The position numbers and the translations under genes were made by a program. DNA of 64,000 bases. It comes from Asparagopsis taxiformis (Eukaryota; Rhodophyta; Florideophyceae; Bonnemaisoniales; Bonnemaisoniaceae). Shown here one piece after another: positions 51,095-61,400 of the stretch; positions within the stretch are counted from its first letter, which is position 1; every line of letters begins with the position of its first letter. The stretch lies in the NCBI GenBank assembly GCA_030407315.1, contig JALQPE010002446.1, forward strand, positions 1 through 64,000. The letters run 5' to 3'. The notes under the pieces were generated by a model. The model saw nothing but the letters and a program-made list of their open reading frames with translations, did no database searches and was not told the DNA's origin.

Positions 51095-52660
51095 TCAACG
51101 CGAGAGCAGGATACCCTTCCAGAACGACGTGCGCTTTTGCACGGAGGAAGCCGAGTGAGTTTGCTGCAATCTACCGGAGCGATTGGCGGCGTGCGTATTA
51201 GAAAACGGCGTACTTTTGGCAAATGTGGTGTAACTTCTTCCGCGCTTCTCCCTGACAATGTGCGGCTTACGACTGTCGTCTGGAAAGTAATCAGCACCCT
51301 GCGCATTGTCGTATTCTTCGACACGCGCGGAGAGACTTGACACTGCACTTTTGCGCGTGCCGCGCGTATGAGGTTTGGAAACAGGATCTGTGCCTATCGA
51401 GGGGAATGGCATCGTTGCTGTCGGCGACGGGACTGCAGATGCGGAAGCTGTCTTCGGAATGGGATGGATATCCGGTTTACTGCCGGAAATTTTGGTGACA
51501 GGTATTGCGGAATAGGCGAGAAGCCCCTGCAAATTTTGGTTGCCGTTTCCGGAGGATGCTGATTGGCGAACGGCTTCAATAGTCTTGCAGAGCCCAAGGG
51601 GGGAGATAGAGCGGTCTGGACCTGTGGGAGGCCGTATAGAGGGGGGCCTTGTGACTGGGAGGGGTGGGGCGGCTGTGGCGGGGGTATCGAGTTTGACGAG
51701 TGGAAGGGTGGATTCGTTTGGCTCTGATGCGGTGGAAGCGGCGCTTGAAGTGGACATGCGCGCGGACGAACGACGCGGTGTGCGGAGGGAGGAGGGTCTG
51801 GCATTATAGGTGCCTTCCGAGTAGACACGATTGAAAATCTGTCTATTTGACAGTAGAGCTGGTTTGTGCTCGAGGATTCGTTCTGGACGCGACGCAATGG
51901 AGCGCTCTTGCGGAGGACGCAGCTCGAATACGTCACCGTCATAGCGAAAGCCGTTGTGAACAAAATAGTTCATGGGGGTCACGTCTGTTTCAGCATCGGT
52001 GTCTTCCTCGTCGTCATCGTCGTCGTCGTCGCCGTTGTGTTCTTGGTCATCGTCTGGGGCGCTTGCAATGTCAGGGGCGAGATCGTCGTCGTAGTCTTCA
52101 AACTGGTCTGTCGAGTTGTGTGAGGGGTGGAAGGGATCAGTGAGGGAATGGTCAAAGTCGTGTTCGTCAATCCATTGTGGGAGTTGAATGGGACGGGGGA
52201 CGGGTGGGGAGAGCGGGGGCAAGGCCGAGGAGGGTTGGGAGAGGGGAAGCGGGGATGGGGAATGTGTTTGCTTGTTGGACGATGAGGGTAGGGGAAGCGG
52301 GGGTACGAGTTGTAGATTTGGCTGTGAATTTTCATCATCAACTGGCGGGAGTCGAAGATCACGCGGCTGGGAATGTTGCAAAGCGGGTGTGTGCTTGATC
52401 TGAGCGGGGTGGGGGTCGGATGGAAGCGCATACTCGGAATGCATCGTGCGCGGGGTGAGCAGACAGGGACAAGGGCACTGGCACGGACAGTTGGTCGAGG
52501 TGGAGACGGAAGGGTTTTGTGACGAGTCGGACGGGGAGGAGGGCGGAGAGAGACGCGAGGAACAAGTCGAGGAAACTGGCGAGATGGTCGGGAGAAGGGG
52601 CTTGCGTCTGGGCGTATGGGTGGTGTAACGGAGGTGTGAACGGGAGGAATGCGGGGCCAT
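51095..52660 (-). CDS. Pro/Ser-rich disordered protein, unrecognised
   Basis: 521 aa starting at an ATG (52660). Residues 1-200 are Pro/Ser-rich with a CPCQCPCPC cluster. An acidic run (about residues 195-215, DDDDDDEEDTD) precedes a short ordered-looking segment, NYFVHNGFRYDGDVFELRPP (about 227-246) and SNRQIFNRVYSEGTYNARPS (about 272-290). The remainder is Ser/Thr/Pro-rich and basic near the C-terminus (KRTSFWKGILLSR). No domain is recognised. The ordered segment could be a short interaction motif. The frame is long and unbroken despite its repeats, which supports coding. Confidence 0.6.
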   Translation of the reverse strand: MAPHSSRSHLRYTTHTPRRKPLLPTISPVSSTCSSRLSPPSSPSDSSQNPSVSTSTNCPCQCPCPCLLTPRTMHSEYALPSDPHPAQIKHTPALQHSQPRDLRLPPVDDENSQPNLQLVPPLPLPSSSNKQTHSPSPLPLSQPSSALPPLSPPVPRPIQLPQWIDEHDFDHSLTDPFHPSHNSTDQFEDYDDDLAPDIASAPDDDQEHNGDDDDDDDEEDTDAETDVTPMNYFVHNGFRYDGDVFELRPPQERSIASRPERILEHKPALLSNRQIFNRVYSEGTYNARPSSLRTPRRSSARMSTSSAASTASEPNESTLPLVKLDTPATAAPPLPVTRPPSIRPPTGPDRSISPLGLCKTIEAVRQSASSGNGNQNLQGLLAYSAIPVTKISGSKPDIHPIPKTASASAVPSPTATMPFPSIGTDPVSKPHTRGTRKSAVSSLSARVEEYDNAQGADYFPDDSRKPHIVREKRGRSYTTFAKSTPFSNTHAANRSGRLQQTHSASSVQKRTSFWKGILLSR

Positions 52661-53041
52661 GTTGAAACAAGTGGGTGGGGGGCGCGAGGCGGCGTTGGAT
52701 AAGCTAGGTCTGATGATGTGTTGTTGGTAACGGTTGGAGTTTAGAAGGCCAAGCCAAGCGATACGATCGCAACGGACTTGTTTAAGCAGCGGTGCAAAGC
52801 GGCATCGCTTGGCAGGCGCGGACGTCGCTGCGCAACAAGATGATGAATGGGAAACGTAAGCGGATCAGAAGAAAGCAAACGGGACAAATTACGGGGACAG
52901 TAATTGACAGTGTCCGGCACGTGCGACATGGCCCGTCTCATATCATATCATCATCGTCATACGTACTGCAACGGCCCCATTCTTCTTCTGTAACAGCACT
53001 GTACGTACCTTCCGTCAGTCCGTTATATATTTTCAAACTTT
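52661..53041. other. Tail-side spacer before rsmH
   Basis: No gene seen; it contains the upstream region of the Pro/Ser-rich gene and the 3' end of rsmH. Confidence 0.4.
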
Positions 53042-54097
53042 TCAATATTTTCCCACTTTTTTCATCCAACTCGATTCCTCCGCCAACAATCTCTGCACCG
53101 CTCGCAGCCGTGCGCTTCGACTTCGTCGATTGCGTGCGCATTCCGTCTCCCCCGCTTGAATAGCTTTCTTCGTTAGCACACCCACACCGCCGTCCATGTT
53201 GCCCAACGCGCGAAATTCCTGCTTCACCATCCGATCCTCTAGTGAGTGAAAGCTGATCACACACATCCGTCCACCGCCACGCTCTAGCAATTGTACCCCG
53301 TCCGTGAGCACGCATTGCAGCGCTCTCATCTCCCCATTCACGACGATGCGCAGCGCTTGAAACACCAGTGTTGCCGCATGAATGCGACTCTTCCCCCGCC
53401 GCTTCACCCTTTCCACCGCCCGTGTCAGAGCACCCGTCGTCAGTATCGCGCCCTCCTCGTTGCGTACCCGCACGATCTCCGCCGCGATCTGTCGTGACAT
53501 ACGCTCCTCTCCAAATTTCCAAAACACATCAGCAAGTTGCCCTTCAGACATCCCGTTCACCACATCAGCTGCCGTGCTCGCACCGTCCCATCCACCAGAC
53601 ATGCGCATGTCCAGCGGCCCGTCTCGCATGAAACTAAACCCTCTCTCACTCCGATCCAACTGCATAGAACTTACACCTAGATCGACTAGAATCCCGCCAA
53701 CCTCGCCCTCCCCAACACCCAGCGAGCTCATCACCTGTCTAATGTCCCCAAAGTCGCTCTGTACAAGTTCGACGTTGCCATGCCCTCCAAGCCGATCGCA
53801 CACTTCAGTTAATGCATCCGGATCCTTGTCAATTCCAATGTATCGACCTATATCGCATCGATTCAGCAATGCATCAGCATGTCCACCAGCTCCAATTGTA
53901 CAGTCCACGAAAACATCCATTCTTCGCGATGAAAACTGAGATACAACTTCTTCCAACAACACCGGTGTATGTGCCGGCACAGCCAAATTGCATGTCAGCC
54001 CTCTCCACACACCACACTTTCCCCCATTCGTCCGCATACTCCCCGTTGCCAGTAGTGGGCCTGCCAGTCTATGCACGAAAGCGCTCTTCGTCGTCAT
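53042..54097 (-). CDS. rsmH: 16S rRNA m4C1402 methyltransferase RsmH (MraW), organellar
   Basis: 351 aa. HTPVLLEEVV (about 43-52), DCTIGAGGHADALL (SAM-binding, about 64-77), GYIGIDKDPDAL-type and GILVDLGVSSMQLDRSERGFSF blocks, and CVISFHSLEDRMVKQEF near the C-terminus identify RsmH. The enzyme N4-methylates a cytidine in the decoding site of small-subunit rRNA. The first 40 residues (MTTKSAFVHRLAGPLLATGS) look like an organellar presequence, so it should act on plastid or mitochondrial ribosomes. Divergent from the COG5413 gene across 175 nt. Confidence 0.93.
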   Translation of the reverse strand: MTTKSAFVHRLAGPLLATGSMRTNGGKCGVWRGLTCNLAVPAHTPVLLEEVVSQFSSRRMDVFVDCTIGAGGHADALLNRCDIGRYIGIDKDPDALTEVCDRLGGHGNVELVQSDFGDIRQVMSSLGVGEGEVGGILVDLGVSSMQLDRSERGFSFMRDGPLDMRMSGGWDGASTAADVVNGMSEGQLADVFWKFGEERMSRQIAAEIVRVRNEEGAILTTGALTRAVERVKRRGKSRIHAATLVFQALRIVVNGEMRALQCVLTDGVQLLERGGGRMCVISFHSLEDRMVKQEFRALGNMDGGVGVLTKKAIQAGETECARNRRSRSARLRAVQRLLAEESSWMKKVGKY

Positions 54098-54272
54098 GAT
54101 CCCTTATCCGTCTCCGTCGACAAAACACCAAATCGGCCCACCTCGATAAATTTACCATTTTTAGATATGAAAATATCTTCGTTTCAGGCACGCCCAAATC
54201 TCAACCTCCCCACTTTGCCAAATCCCCTCACACCCAATCTTCAACCAACAAACCACCTCCGCCCTTAGCACC
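54098..54272. promoter_or_regulatory. Short bidirectional spacer between rsmH and the COG5413 gene
   Basis: 175 nt separate the two divergent ATGs. AT-rich in the middle (TTTACCATTTTTAGATATGA); no canonical TATA box. Confidence 0.45.
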
Positions 54273-55073
54273 ATGTCAGCTGCTTTCATCCATACCGCGC
54301 TACCACTCTCTTCAACTCACGCACGCACCCATCTCCTCTCAGTGCGCCATGCCCCCACCGTACCAACGGCACGTCGTGCACGCGCCGCACCTCTACAACC
54401 TGCAATGGTACTGGGAAACACCGAACGCGCCAACCACATTGTCGAGGGTCCCTTTGACGGCCAGTTTGGACAATGGAACGTCACCCAGGCAGATGTAGAC
54501 GGCGTTTTCATTTACCGTTCCGCGTTGGCCGTTATGGCACTCTCTGTCGCGTCGTCAGTCACACTAGCACTCACCAATTCCGAGCCACCGCCAGTTGCGT
54601 ATGATACGTTGTATTTCCTTGCGACAGCTGCTTTCGGCGTCGCATTGTCCACAATTCACATCTATCTGAAACCGCTGCACAACTTTCTCAAGGTTACGTG
54701 GGGCCTCGGTGCTGCGGCATCTTTGGTGCTTGCAGCATCGCCGCTGGTTTCGCAAGGTGTTGTGTTGGATACATATGCGAAACCGGCACTGTTACTGGCA
54801 ATTGGTTGGCAGTTCGTTGCGCTAACCGGTCTGTTTGTGAAGGAAGCATTCTGTTTCGGTAGGATCGAAGCTCTTTCGTTGATTGCACTCATTCCTGTCC
54901 TGACTGGTGGTCATTTTCTAGGTATAATTCCAGAATCTTATGAACGTGTCGGTGCTGTCGCTTTCGCTGCGCTGTTTATATTTTTCGCGATTCGTAAGTT
55001 TACTCAGCCAGCGAGGGATGATCTAGGTGATATGTCTGTCTTTCAGCATTTGGCAAAGGGGGGTGAGTTGTGA
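54273..55073 (+). CDS. COG5413/DUF2301-type integral membrane protein, plastid
   Basis: 266 aa. A Ser/Thr/Arg-rich, acid-poor head of about 45 residues (HTALPLSSTHARTHLL) fits a plastid transit peptide. The mature part has GPFDGQFGQWNVTQADVDGV, then six or more hydrophobic helices with YRSALAVMALS, LYFLATAAFGVALSTIHIYL and FCFGRIEALSLIALIPVLTGGH. This matches the cyanobacterial and algal DUF2301 family of unknown function. It probably resides in the plastid envelope or thylakoid. AATAAA follows the stop at 55082. Confidence 0.75.
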   Translation: MSAAFIHTALPLSSTHARTHLLSVRHAPTVPTARRARAAPLQPAMVLGNTERANHIVEGPFDGQFGQWNVTQADVDGVFIYRSALAVMALSVASSVTLALTNSEPPPVAYDTLYFLATAAFGVALSTIHIYLKPLHNFLKVTWGLGAAASLVLAASPLVSQGVVLDTYAKPALLLAIGWQFVALTGLFVKEAFCFGRIEALSLIALIPVLTGGHFLGIIPESYERVGAVAFAALFIFFAIRKFTQPARDDLGDMSVFQHLAKGGEL

Positions 55074-55499
55074 GGCTAGTGAATAAACTGCGTTTGTATT
55101 TCTAATTTAGTTGTAGATTAATGCTAGACGTCATGGTGCATGACTGCCTAGCAAGGGAACAGTATCGAATACTCGTCTGTGCTTTACATGTTCATAAAGA
55201 AAAGGGTTTGATATATTTGGAGATGGAGTGGGAAACTTTTGCAGCCCTGTCGCTGTTTGTAGGTATGAAAAAATCAACGTCAGACCCAAGAAAATCTCGC
55301 GCCAAATTATGTGCCGATACGACCATTCACGTTTTCCCGCCAATTCGCACGCAGTACGAGCCCCATTGGAGTATGACATTTCTTTGCCATTCCCGCCATT
55401 TTTAAATCCCCACTTTACATATACCCAACCGCACCTCACACCCTTCCCGACGGTTCAAGTCTCCTAGCTACTTCCCCACCTTACTCCCGCCTATCCACA

Positions 55500-58253
55500 A
55501 TGGCAGAAATCCTTTCGCCTCAAACTCCAGATGACATCGGCACGCCTCAGACGCCGATGCCCACTGCGCTCCCCGCTGCGACGCAAAACGATGAGCTCGC
55601 AGACGCAGTTTCAGGCATTTTCACCGAGTTTCTGCACACCTTTGTGGACGACGAACAACAGCCCGATCCCGATGAAATGGAACATCAAGCTCGTCGTCGC
55701 ACAATGCCGACTTACGTAGCACAGCTGCAAACCCTCAAAGAACGCATGCGAACAACGTTATACGTTGACTACAATCACATGATGCGCTTCAATTCCGATC
55801 TCGTCATCGTGGCCGAGGAGTTTTTCCGATTCGAACCACACCTTCGCAAGTGTGTCGAGGAATTCGTCATGAAGCATCTCAACCGTGATGGATCGGGCGC
55901 ACCGCACTTTGTTGAACTCTCCGGTCGAAATTACTGGCTTTCCATCTACAACCTCCCAACGGTTCGCAAGCTGCGCGATCTTCGCTCAGAACAAATCGGA
56001 GAGCTTTCTTCCATTTCTGGTACCATTACCCGCACGTCTGAGGTCCGTCCAGAGCTGCTCCTCGGTACGTTCAACTGTAGTGAATGTGACGAGCTTTTCG
56101 AAAACGTCGAGCAACAGTTTCGTTACACAGAGCCGCCCATGTGCCAGGCTTGCAACAATAAGAAGGATTGGAAGTTGGCTGTCGAGAAGAGCACATTTGT
56201 CGATTGGCAACGAGTTCGTCTGCAGGAGAATGCCAATGAGATCCCGGCAGGATCCATGCCGCGCACGATGGACGTTATATTGAGAAATGACAACGTCGAA
56301 AGCGCAAAGGCTGGTGATAAGGTTATTCTTACTGGCACGCTTATCGTCATTCCTGATTCAGTCAGTCTCGCAAGTGCTGGAGAAAAAGTTCAGACAGGCC
56401 CGAAGGGAGGGGCAAATCTTAGAGGAGATGGCTATACCGGTGTGAAGCAATTCGGCGTAAGAGAACTTGTGTATCGCATGTCGTTTCTCGCCTGCCATGT
56501 TGCATCTGCAGAGGGTAAACCTGGCGCCACATCTATTCGTGGTGAGGAGGGTGACGAGGAGACGTTTGACAGCATTTTGCGCAGCTACACAAGAGAAGAG
56601 AGAGATGAAATCGATCAAATGAAACATCAACCACGTCTCTACCAGAGAATGGTCAGTAGTATAGCTCCAACAGTGTACGGCCATGACGAGGTGAAGCGTG
56701 GTGTACTGCTCATGCTTTTCGGTGGGGTTCACAAGGAAACAAAGGAAGGCATCTCGCTTCGTGGTGACATCAATGTCTGCATTGTCGGCGATCCCTCGAC
56801 AGCAAAGAGTCAATTCCTCAAATATGTTGTCAACTTCCTTCCCAGAGCTGTTTACACGAGTGGAAAGGCTTCCTCAGCAGCTGGATTGACAGCTTCTGTA
56901 GCCAAGGACCATGAAACTGGCGAATTTTGTATAGAAGCTGGTGCTCTCATGCTCGCTGATAACGGCATCTGTTGCATTGATGAATTCGATAAGATGGATA
57001 TCAAGGACCAGGTTGCCATCCATGAAGCAATGGAACAACAGACTATTTCAATCTCCAAGGCCGGTATTCAGGCAACATTGAATGCCCGCACCTCGATCCT
57101 TGCCGCTGCAAATCCCATCGCAGGTCGGTATGATCGTTCGCGGACTTTGAAACAAAACCTGACAATGACGGCGCCAATCATGTCTCGTTTCGATCTATTC
57201 TTCGTCGTCCTCGACGAATGTGAAGAGAGTTCCGATTACCATGTCGCTCGATTCATTGTTGGTGTACACAGGGGTGGCGAGTCCGCTACCCGTGCCGCAT
57301 ACAATGAAGGTCAATTGCAGAGATATATTCGGGCTGCTCGCAAAATCAACCCTGTCATTCTTCCCGAGTCGAGGAATTTGCTCGTGGAGTCGTACAAGCG
57401 GTTGAGGCAGGCAGACGCAACAGGTGGTGCGCGCTCGTCGTATAGAATCACAGTTCGACAACTCGAAAGTCTTGTCCGTCTTTCTGAAGCACTAGCGCGT
57501 CTACATTTGGATGATCTCATTCGTCCACACTACGTCAAAGAAGCTGTACGACTACTGAGGAAGTCCATTATTCATGTGGAAACGGAAGACGTTGACCTGA
57601 ACGAGATGGAGGAAAGGGACAATGAAGGGCCAGATACCATTGAAGATTTGGAGGAACCCGAACCTGCCCCGACATCTGATCCAGGAGCCCCTAACGGAAA
57701 TGGAGCGCCCACCGAGAATAATACCCCAGCTCCCACCGACAAGGCTGATGCAAATGCGGACTCGGAGATGGTTGATTCTGATGCGAACAAGGGTGAACGG
57801 ACTTTGCCATTGAAGAAGGAACTAGCGGCTAAGGCCAGGGCTAAAGAAGCAGAAGCTACACAGCCGGAATCAGAACCGAAGGAAGAAACGAAAGCGGAAG
57901 TTGCCGTACCTCGAGAAAAGGTAACTATCGGCTTCAATGAATTCCGCCTGCTCATGAACAAAGTAGTAGTCCATTTGCGCCGACAAGAATCCATCGGGAA
58001 TCCTATGGGTGCAGCGGCAAAACGGAAAGATATCATTAAATTCCTTCTTGAGGATGCCGATCGACAAGGAGGAAGCGGTGGTGCTTTCGATTCTGAAGAG
58101 GCATTGAGAAAAGAAGCAAAGGTAATGCGTCTTGTCGTGAACAGAATGGTCAAGAAAGAACGGATTCTAGTGGAGGTGCCGAACCAACCGGATGATGTCC
58201 ACCGTGACGATCGCGTGTTTGCAGTTCATCCCAATTACGTTCTCGATGCATAG
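55500..58253 (+). CDS. MCM6: DNA replication licensing factor MCM6
   Basis: 917 aa. A C4 zinc finger CSEC...CQAC (about 194-219), MCM6-specific blocks (VEQQFRYTEPPMC, FVDWQRVRLQE, VRELVYRMSFLACHV), Walker A GDPSTAKSQ (about 429), Walker B CCIDEFDKMD (about 490) and Arg finger SRFD (about 562). It is one of six subunits of the MCM2-7 replicative helicase. An acidic, Pro-rich insert of about 100 residues (705-800) precedes the C-terminal winged helix, making it longer than the roughly 820 aa of animal MCM6. Convergent with the XPG gene (150 nt between stops). Confidence 0.95.
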   Translation: MAEILSPQTPDDIGTPQTPMPTALPAATQNDELADAVSGIFTEFLHTFVDDEQQPDPDEMEHQARRRTMPTYVAQLQTLKERMRTTLYVDYNHMMRFNSDLVIVAEEFFRFEPHLRKCVEEFVMKHLNRDGSGAPHFVELSGRNYWLSIYNLPTVRKLRDLRSEQIGELSSISGTITRTSEVRPELLLGTFNCSECDELFENVEQQFRYTEPPMCQACNNKKDWKLAVEKSTFVDWQRVRLQENANEIPAGSMPRTMDVILRNDNVESAKAGDKVILTGTLIVIPDSVSLASAGEKVQTGPKGGANLRGDGYTGVKQFGVRELVYRMSFLACHVASAEGKPGATSIRGEEGDEETFDSILRSYTREERDEIDQMKHQPRLYQRMVSSIAPTVYGHDEVKRGVLLMLFGGVHKETKEGISLRGDINVCIVGDPSTAKSQFLKYVVNFLPRAVYTSGKASSAAGLTASVAKDHETGEFCIEAGALMLADNGICCIDEFDKMDIKDQVAIHEAMEQQTISISKAGIQATLNARTSILAAANPIAGRYDRSRTLKQNLTMTAPIMSRFDLFFVVLDECEESSDYHVARFIVGVHRGGESATRAAYNEGQLQRYIRAARKINPVILPESRNLLVESYKRLRQADATGGARSSYRITVRQLESLVRLSEALARLHLDDLIRPHYVKEAVRLLRKSIIHVETEDVDLNEMEERDNEGPDTIEDLEEPEPAPTSDPGAPNGNGAPTENNTPAPTDKADANADSEMVDSDANKGERTLPLKKELAAKARAKEAEATQPESEPKEETKAEVAVPREKVTIGFNEFRLLMNKVVVHLRRQESIGNPMGAAAKRKDIIKFLLEDADRQGGSGGAFDSEEALRKEAKVMRLVVNRMVKKERILVEVPNQPDDVHRDDRVFAVHPNYVLDA

Positions 58254-58403
58254 TCCGCATGCTTCTCGATAGCCTAATGACTGGTAATTTATCGAAGGCC
58301 AGCTGTACTTTCTTCGTGCAGTTCGATCCCAATGGTCATCATCTCATGTCCGGGACATGTGTATTAAAATAAACTCTTATTGTATTGCAGCAGGAAACGG
58401 CGT

Positions 58404-61400
58404 CTACAACTTTTGCCTCTTTCGCATAGCATCCGCTTCTAGTTCGTCAACAGCCTCCATAATCTCCTCGTCAAACTCCTCGTCAGACTGCTCGGGGGCA
58501 ATGTGAGAGACTGGGAGTGATTTTCTCTTGGGGATCCTAGGAACAAGAGGAGCCATTAGCTTTTTAGCTTCCTCTCCGGCTATTCCAGCGACAGCTTTCT
58601 GCAGCCGCTCGGATTTGATCTTTGCAAACCTATGTGGTCTGAAAAATTCTTCAATACGTCGTTGTTGAGGACCGTTTCTCTTCTCCAGGTCCTCCCGTAA
58701 CGCTCCAACGGCTCCCTCAAATTTGTCAACACCCCATCCAAACTTATCCCAACAAAACTTGGCTAGACCATTGAAATCCACCTTACCCCACTTGAATTTC
58801 TCCGTGGATTCGTTGACGGCAGGCTTCATGTAGGCATCGAAAACTGCAGGGTTCGGAAAATCTTCTCGGACTTCCCAGTTTCGTTTGACATTGCGATGTT
58901 TCCAGCAGAATCTTCGTCTCACAGCCTCGAGGGATGAACCATTCATCACTGATTCCTCCGGTTCCTCGTCCAATACTGTAATCTTCTTTGTCCATTCACG
59001 GAACTCTGTTAAACCTTGAGGTCCTGGAAATGCTTCTAGTATCTCCATGCTGTTTACAATACCAACACCTCGCACCCCAGAAGTGTAGTCCGAGCCGAGT
59101 AAGAGGGCTAACTGGATCAATTGCTCCCTTTCCAAACCAAGACTAGACTCGATGTCCGTCGAGTGATACGCTTCGGCAAATTTTCCTTCGGCGAAGAGAT
59201 GACGATAAACCACTTTCGCTCCGAAAAGAAAGGCGTCAGAATCTTCAGTAATTATGCCATCTACGACATTGCTCAAGTTTAAAAAGGCGCATTGGGCCTC
59301 TGCTTCAGTTGGTGCCTCTAGGTAGGGAATCCCGAACAGCTTGATCAAGTCTCTTGTCTCGGCATACATTTCTTCAGAGAGTGACTCGGCGAAGCCCTGT
59401 TGAGTCGCTTTCTTTTTCCGGAGATCAACAGCCTCTGCCTCAAGCTCATTCCGCAAGTTTTCAGCCTGTTCCATTGAAAATGAGCCGCCATCTTCATTTC
59501 TTTGCTCATCTAAATCAGATGGAACCCCTTGCCATGATACTCTTTTTGTTTTCGGAGGTTGCTCCTCTTTGAGGCTCCCAGTCCCATCAATTGCATTTAT
59601 ATCAGTCTCAAAAGCAGGCTGTTGCTGCTCACCTTGAAGACTAGGTTTTGATACAGTCACAGCAGTAGCCTCGTTTCCATAAATTTGCTTCTCCAAGCTG
59701 TTCGCGCTTTCCCTTGTAGTTGTATCTACCGGTAATACTGAGCTTTCTGTACCTGAGTCTTTCTTCATATCGACATTCCGATAGAGTCTGAGGCCCTCAT
59801 CTACACCATCCTTAGATAAATCTGAACTATTTTCCTTAACCGTCCCTTTAGCTTTCACGTCTTCAGATTTCTTGCTATCCCCGTCCGGGACTTGGCAGTA
59901 AACAGTAGGATCCTCATTTGCAGTCTCTCCCGAAGACAAGGAAATTGCTTGCTTGATGTGATCTGCTTCTTCCGGATGCATTCGATTGGGGCATTTTCCC
60001 AAGCCAGGCTTTGGTGCATCGACCGGTTTTTGCAGCTGTGCAACCTTTGGAACAAGAGGATTATTCCTTGACCTCTGTTGCATAATTTTTTCGCCCTCCA
60101 TACCTTGTGCTGTCGTTATATTTGACGGCATTTGTTTCAAATTAGGATCAGTGTGACCTTCGTCATTCTTGGCTACTGAAGCCTCGTCATTTGGTGCAGA
60201 AGGACTCTCCTGAAAGTCGGGAGTGATTAGGTTGCTTGGATTAGAGATAAAGGGACCATTCTTGATATTGTTATCGCAAGTAGAGATCGAATCTGTCTTG
60301 TCGAAATCGGGTGAGTCATGTTTCGTATAGCCATTAGGTTGGTCACAAGAAGTTGCAGTTGGTAGTCGAATTGTGCCCTTTTCTTGCTCAGAACCCAATT
60401 CTTCAATATTCTCAGCCTCGGGAGGTTTCAATTCTTCTGTTAATCCCTTCGAATCTTGAAACCTCGTCACATTACTTCCATCATTCTTTATAAACTCGTT
60501 TTGTTCCATCCCAGAGGTATTGTTATCTTCCCAGTCCCCGAAATCACTCTCATTATCTTCTAATGGTTTCATAGGAGCTGAAGGAGGTGAATCAGAATTG
60601 ATAATATCCCTTCCAGACAGATATCCAGGAATTTCACGAGATCCTACGCGTGAAGAGTTCAAGTTGAGGTTATTCCGGTCATCCCCGTCTTCCCACTCGA
60701 CGTCCGAATCGCTATCGTTGTCGTCACGAGTTTGATCATGCTTCTCTTCTTGTAAACGCTCATTCACCGGGTATCTTTTGGTCGGGCTCTCGAATACGTC
60801 ACTGTCATTGTCAGAGTCATATTGGGATTTTTCCAAAGTCATTAGTGTTGTGGATCTACCACCCAATACATGACCCCCATCCTTCTCCAGAACCTTGGCA
60901 GCCCAGCCGACCCCGGAGTCTGATTTACGCTGCACTCTAGCTTCTTTTCGCGTTACAGGTTCCTGCCATTGAATGTAGGAACGAGCATGATCATTTTCTG
61001 CCCGAATACGAGATAAAATGTCGGATGCTTTGGGCTGAGAGATTGGACTTCTGTTACCTTTGACCCTGGATGCACCTGCTAATACGTCATCATCGCTGTC
61101 ATCTTCAAACTCGTTGAGTGAACCATTTTCATCTGGATGTTCCTCTAAAACAAACTGCCTTTGATTGTCAGATGCTATTCTTCGGGAAGCTCCAGAATTT
61201 GCATTGATCATGGTTCGCACAGAAGAAATTCTTTTGTTCAGCGCAGTATTCTTCAAGAAGCAGTCTATCTGGGCTCTCGAAAACTCTGAAGGATCGGTTT
61301 TCTTCAATATGATTTCTTCTCTATGCTTTGCCCTTTGTCTCAGTTTTATCTGCTTAAACACCTCGGACTGAACGTTACCGGGAAGTCCCATGAGAGCCTC

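Noticed and set aside
51979..52670. Pro/Ser/Thr-rich ORFs overlapping the Pro/Ser-rich gene
   Set aside because: Shifted-frame reflections of a low-complexity coding sequence; the chosen frame is longest, starts at ATG and contains the only ordered segment.
52938..53522. Gly/Asp-rich - strand ORF overlapping rsmH
   Set aside because: Shadow frame of the clearly conserved RsmH coding sequence.
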